A stretch of DNA of 40,168 nucleotides from Symbiodinium natans. Lineage: Eukaryota > Sar > Dinophyceae > Suessiales > Symbiodiniaceae. A program made the position numbers and the translations under genes. Under the pieces are notes generated by a model that was not told where the DNA came from, searched no databases, and saw nothing but the letters and a program-made list of their open reading frames with translations. This document shows positions 39,364 through 40,168 of the stretch, piece by piece. The stretch covers positions 210,963-251,130 of the forward strand of contig CAJNDS010002849.1 of assembly GCA_905221605.1 (NCBI GenBank), written 5' to 3'. Numbering within the stretch: position 1 is the first letter of the stretch; every line of letters begins with the position of its first letter.

Positions 39364-39633
39364 AATCCGAGCTCTGAACAGGTTGATCAGCTGGTGCACC
39401 TTGCTGCCCAGGGAGATGTGGCAGCGTTAAAGGACAGCCTTGGCATAGCTCATGTGATCGACCACTTCTACGATGTTGTAAGAGGTCTCTTTCGGTGGAG
39501 GAAAAATTTCATGCTTATGCCAGGAGAAACGATAGGCGCCATCAAAAGGATACCCTCAGTGTTCATGAGCATCCAGCCGGCTCACGAAAATGTTAAGTCC
39601 AGTTCTAAGCTGTTCTTAGTCTACACTCATTGA
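39364..39633 (+). CDS. Possible terminal MSH6 exon or separate small frame
   Basis: An open stretch reads SNPSSEQVDQLVHLAAQGDV then AALKDSLGIAHVIDHFYDVV and stops at 39631-39633. The SEQVDQLVHL part could be the helical MSH6 C-terminus; an AG|GTT acceptor lies at about 39381. The HLAAQGDVAALK part also looks like an ankyrin repeat start. Neither reading is secure. Confidence 0.3.
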   Translation, partial: NPSSEQVDQLVHLAAQGDVAALKDSLGIAHVIDHFYDVVRGLFRWRKNFMLMPGETIGAIKRIPSVFMSIQPAHENVKSSSKLFLVYTH

Positions 39634-40168
39634 AACGTCGATTCCAGTACTAATCTTGTACTGCAAACCCACGAAAATCCCGCCGGCTCAGTGCCGTAGA
39701 CACGACAAGGTCTTGGTAGCCACGACAAGAACCCAACCGTCCACGAGGGGAAGCTTTATTGAGTGGGGTTTAGAAAGCGTTTAGGGTGATTTCCGAGGCT
39801 TTGGGAGGGTTTTTGGGAGGGTCTCGCAGGGTCTGAGCAGGTGGGGGTGTGTTTCGGAGTGTTGCGGAAACAGAGCAAAGGATACAAACGATTGGCTGGT
39901 TCGTGGCGAAAACCAGGTCTTTTGCTCCTGTTCGGAACCTCCACACAACCCCCGGACCAGGTCCGGAAGCAGAGCAAACGACATCGATTTCGGGATGGAA
40001 CTGGCTGGTTCGTAGCGAAAACCAGGTCGTTTGCGCTATTGTTTATTCCTGTGAGCCCTGAACCCCCAAACACTGTCACCTTCCAGCCTTCTTTCAAAGC
40101 TGCAAAGCCCCCTCAAGTCCAAAGAAGGGTCGGGGGTTTGGGAGTGCTTCGGAGGCTTTGCGAGGCTC
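39634..40168. other. No gene; G-rich repeats at the window end
   Basis: This stretch contains degenerate GGGTTT/TTTAGGG-like runs at 39770-39850 and the direct repeat listed separately. Open frames on the minus strand only read through the repeat. Confidence 0.6.
39865..40035. repeat. Direct repeat, two copies about 109 bp apart
   Basis: CGGAA(A/G)CAGAGCAAA followed later by GGCTGGTTCGT(G/A)GCGAAAACC and AGGTC occurs at 39865-39926 and 39964-40035. The GGCTGG landmarks are at 39894 and 40003. Confidence 0.85.

Overview
The window looks like nuclear DNA of a dinoflagellate, most likely a symbiodiniacean. The reasons are: gene-sparse, repeat-rich sequence; two many-exon host genes on the same strand; introns that often start with GA or GC instead of GT but always end in AG; scattered degenerate TTTAGGG-type telomere-like motifs; and a Ty1/copia element whose LTR carries a stretch like the dinoflagellate spliced leader. 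No species can be named from the sequence. No operons, bacterial ribosome sites, tRNA, rRNA or CRISPR array were seen.

Layout. (1) 24-19095: a 19 kb unit flanked by a perfect 19-bp direct repeat, with a 10-A tail just before the right copy. This is the signature of target-primed retroposition. Its two arms (43-4153 and 14074-19065, about 9.1 kb together) carry decayed, frame-broken coding sequence of unknown family and a 688-bp tandem repeat. (2) 4154-14073: a 9.9 kb Ty1/copia LTR retrotransposon nested inside that unit. Its LTRs differ at one base in 383. It encodes Gag, protease, integrase, reverse transcriptase and RNase H, then an unusual in-frame extension of about 670 residues. One frame break splits the integrase catalytic triad. 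(3) 19120-20345: two related G-rich satellite arrays. (4) 20346-27312: no convincing gene; microsatellites, telomere-like motifs and a cluster of short repeats. (5) 27313-34549: a many-exon gene for a secreted GH78 alpha-L-rhamnosidase. (6) 34918-39258, perhaps to 39633: a many-exon MSH6 gene, for which a complete ATPase core could be assembled by locating the introns. (7) 39634-40168: repeats only.

The two host genes do unrelated jobs. The rhamnosidase would release terminal rhamnose from polysaccharides or glycosides outside the cell or in the secretory path. MSH6 would pair with MSH2 in the nucleus to recognise base-base mismatches and small loops. They share an intron style: of 14 introns placed by protein continuity, 6 start GA, 6 GC and 2 GT, and most have a short direct repeat across the two splice borders. 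Family assignments come from motif reading, not database searches.
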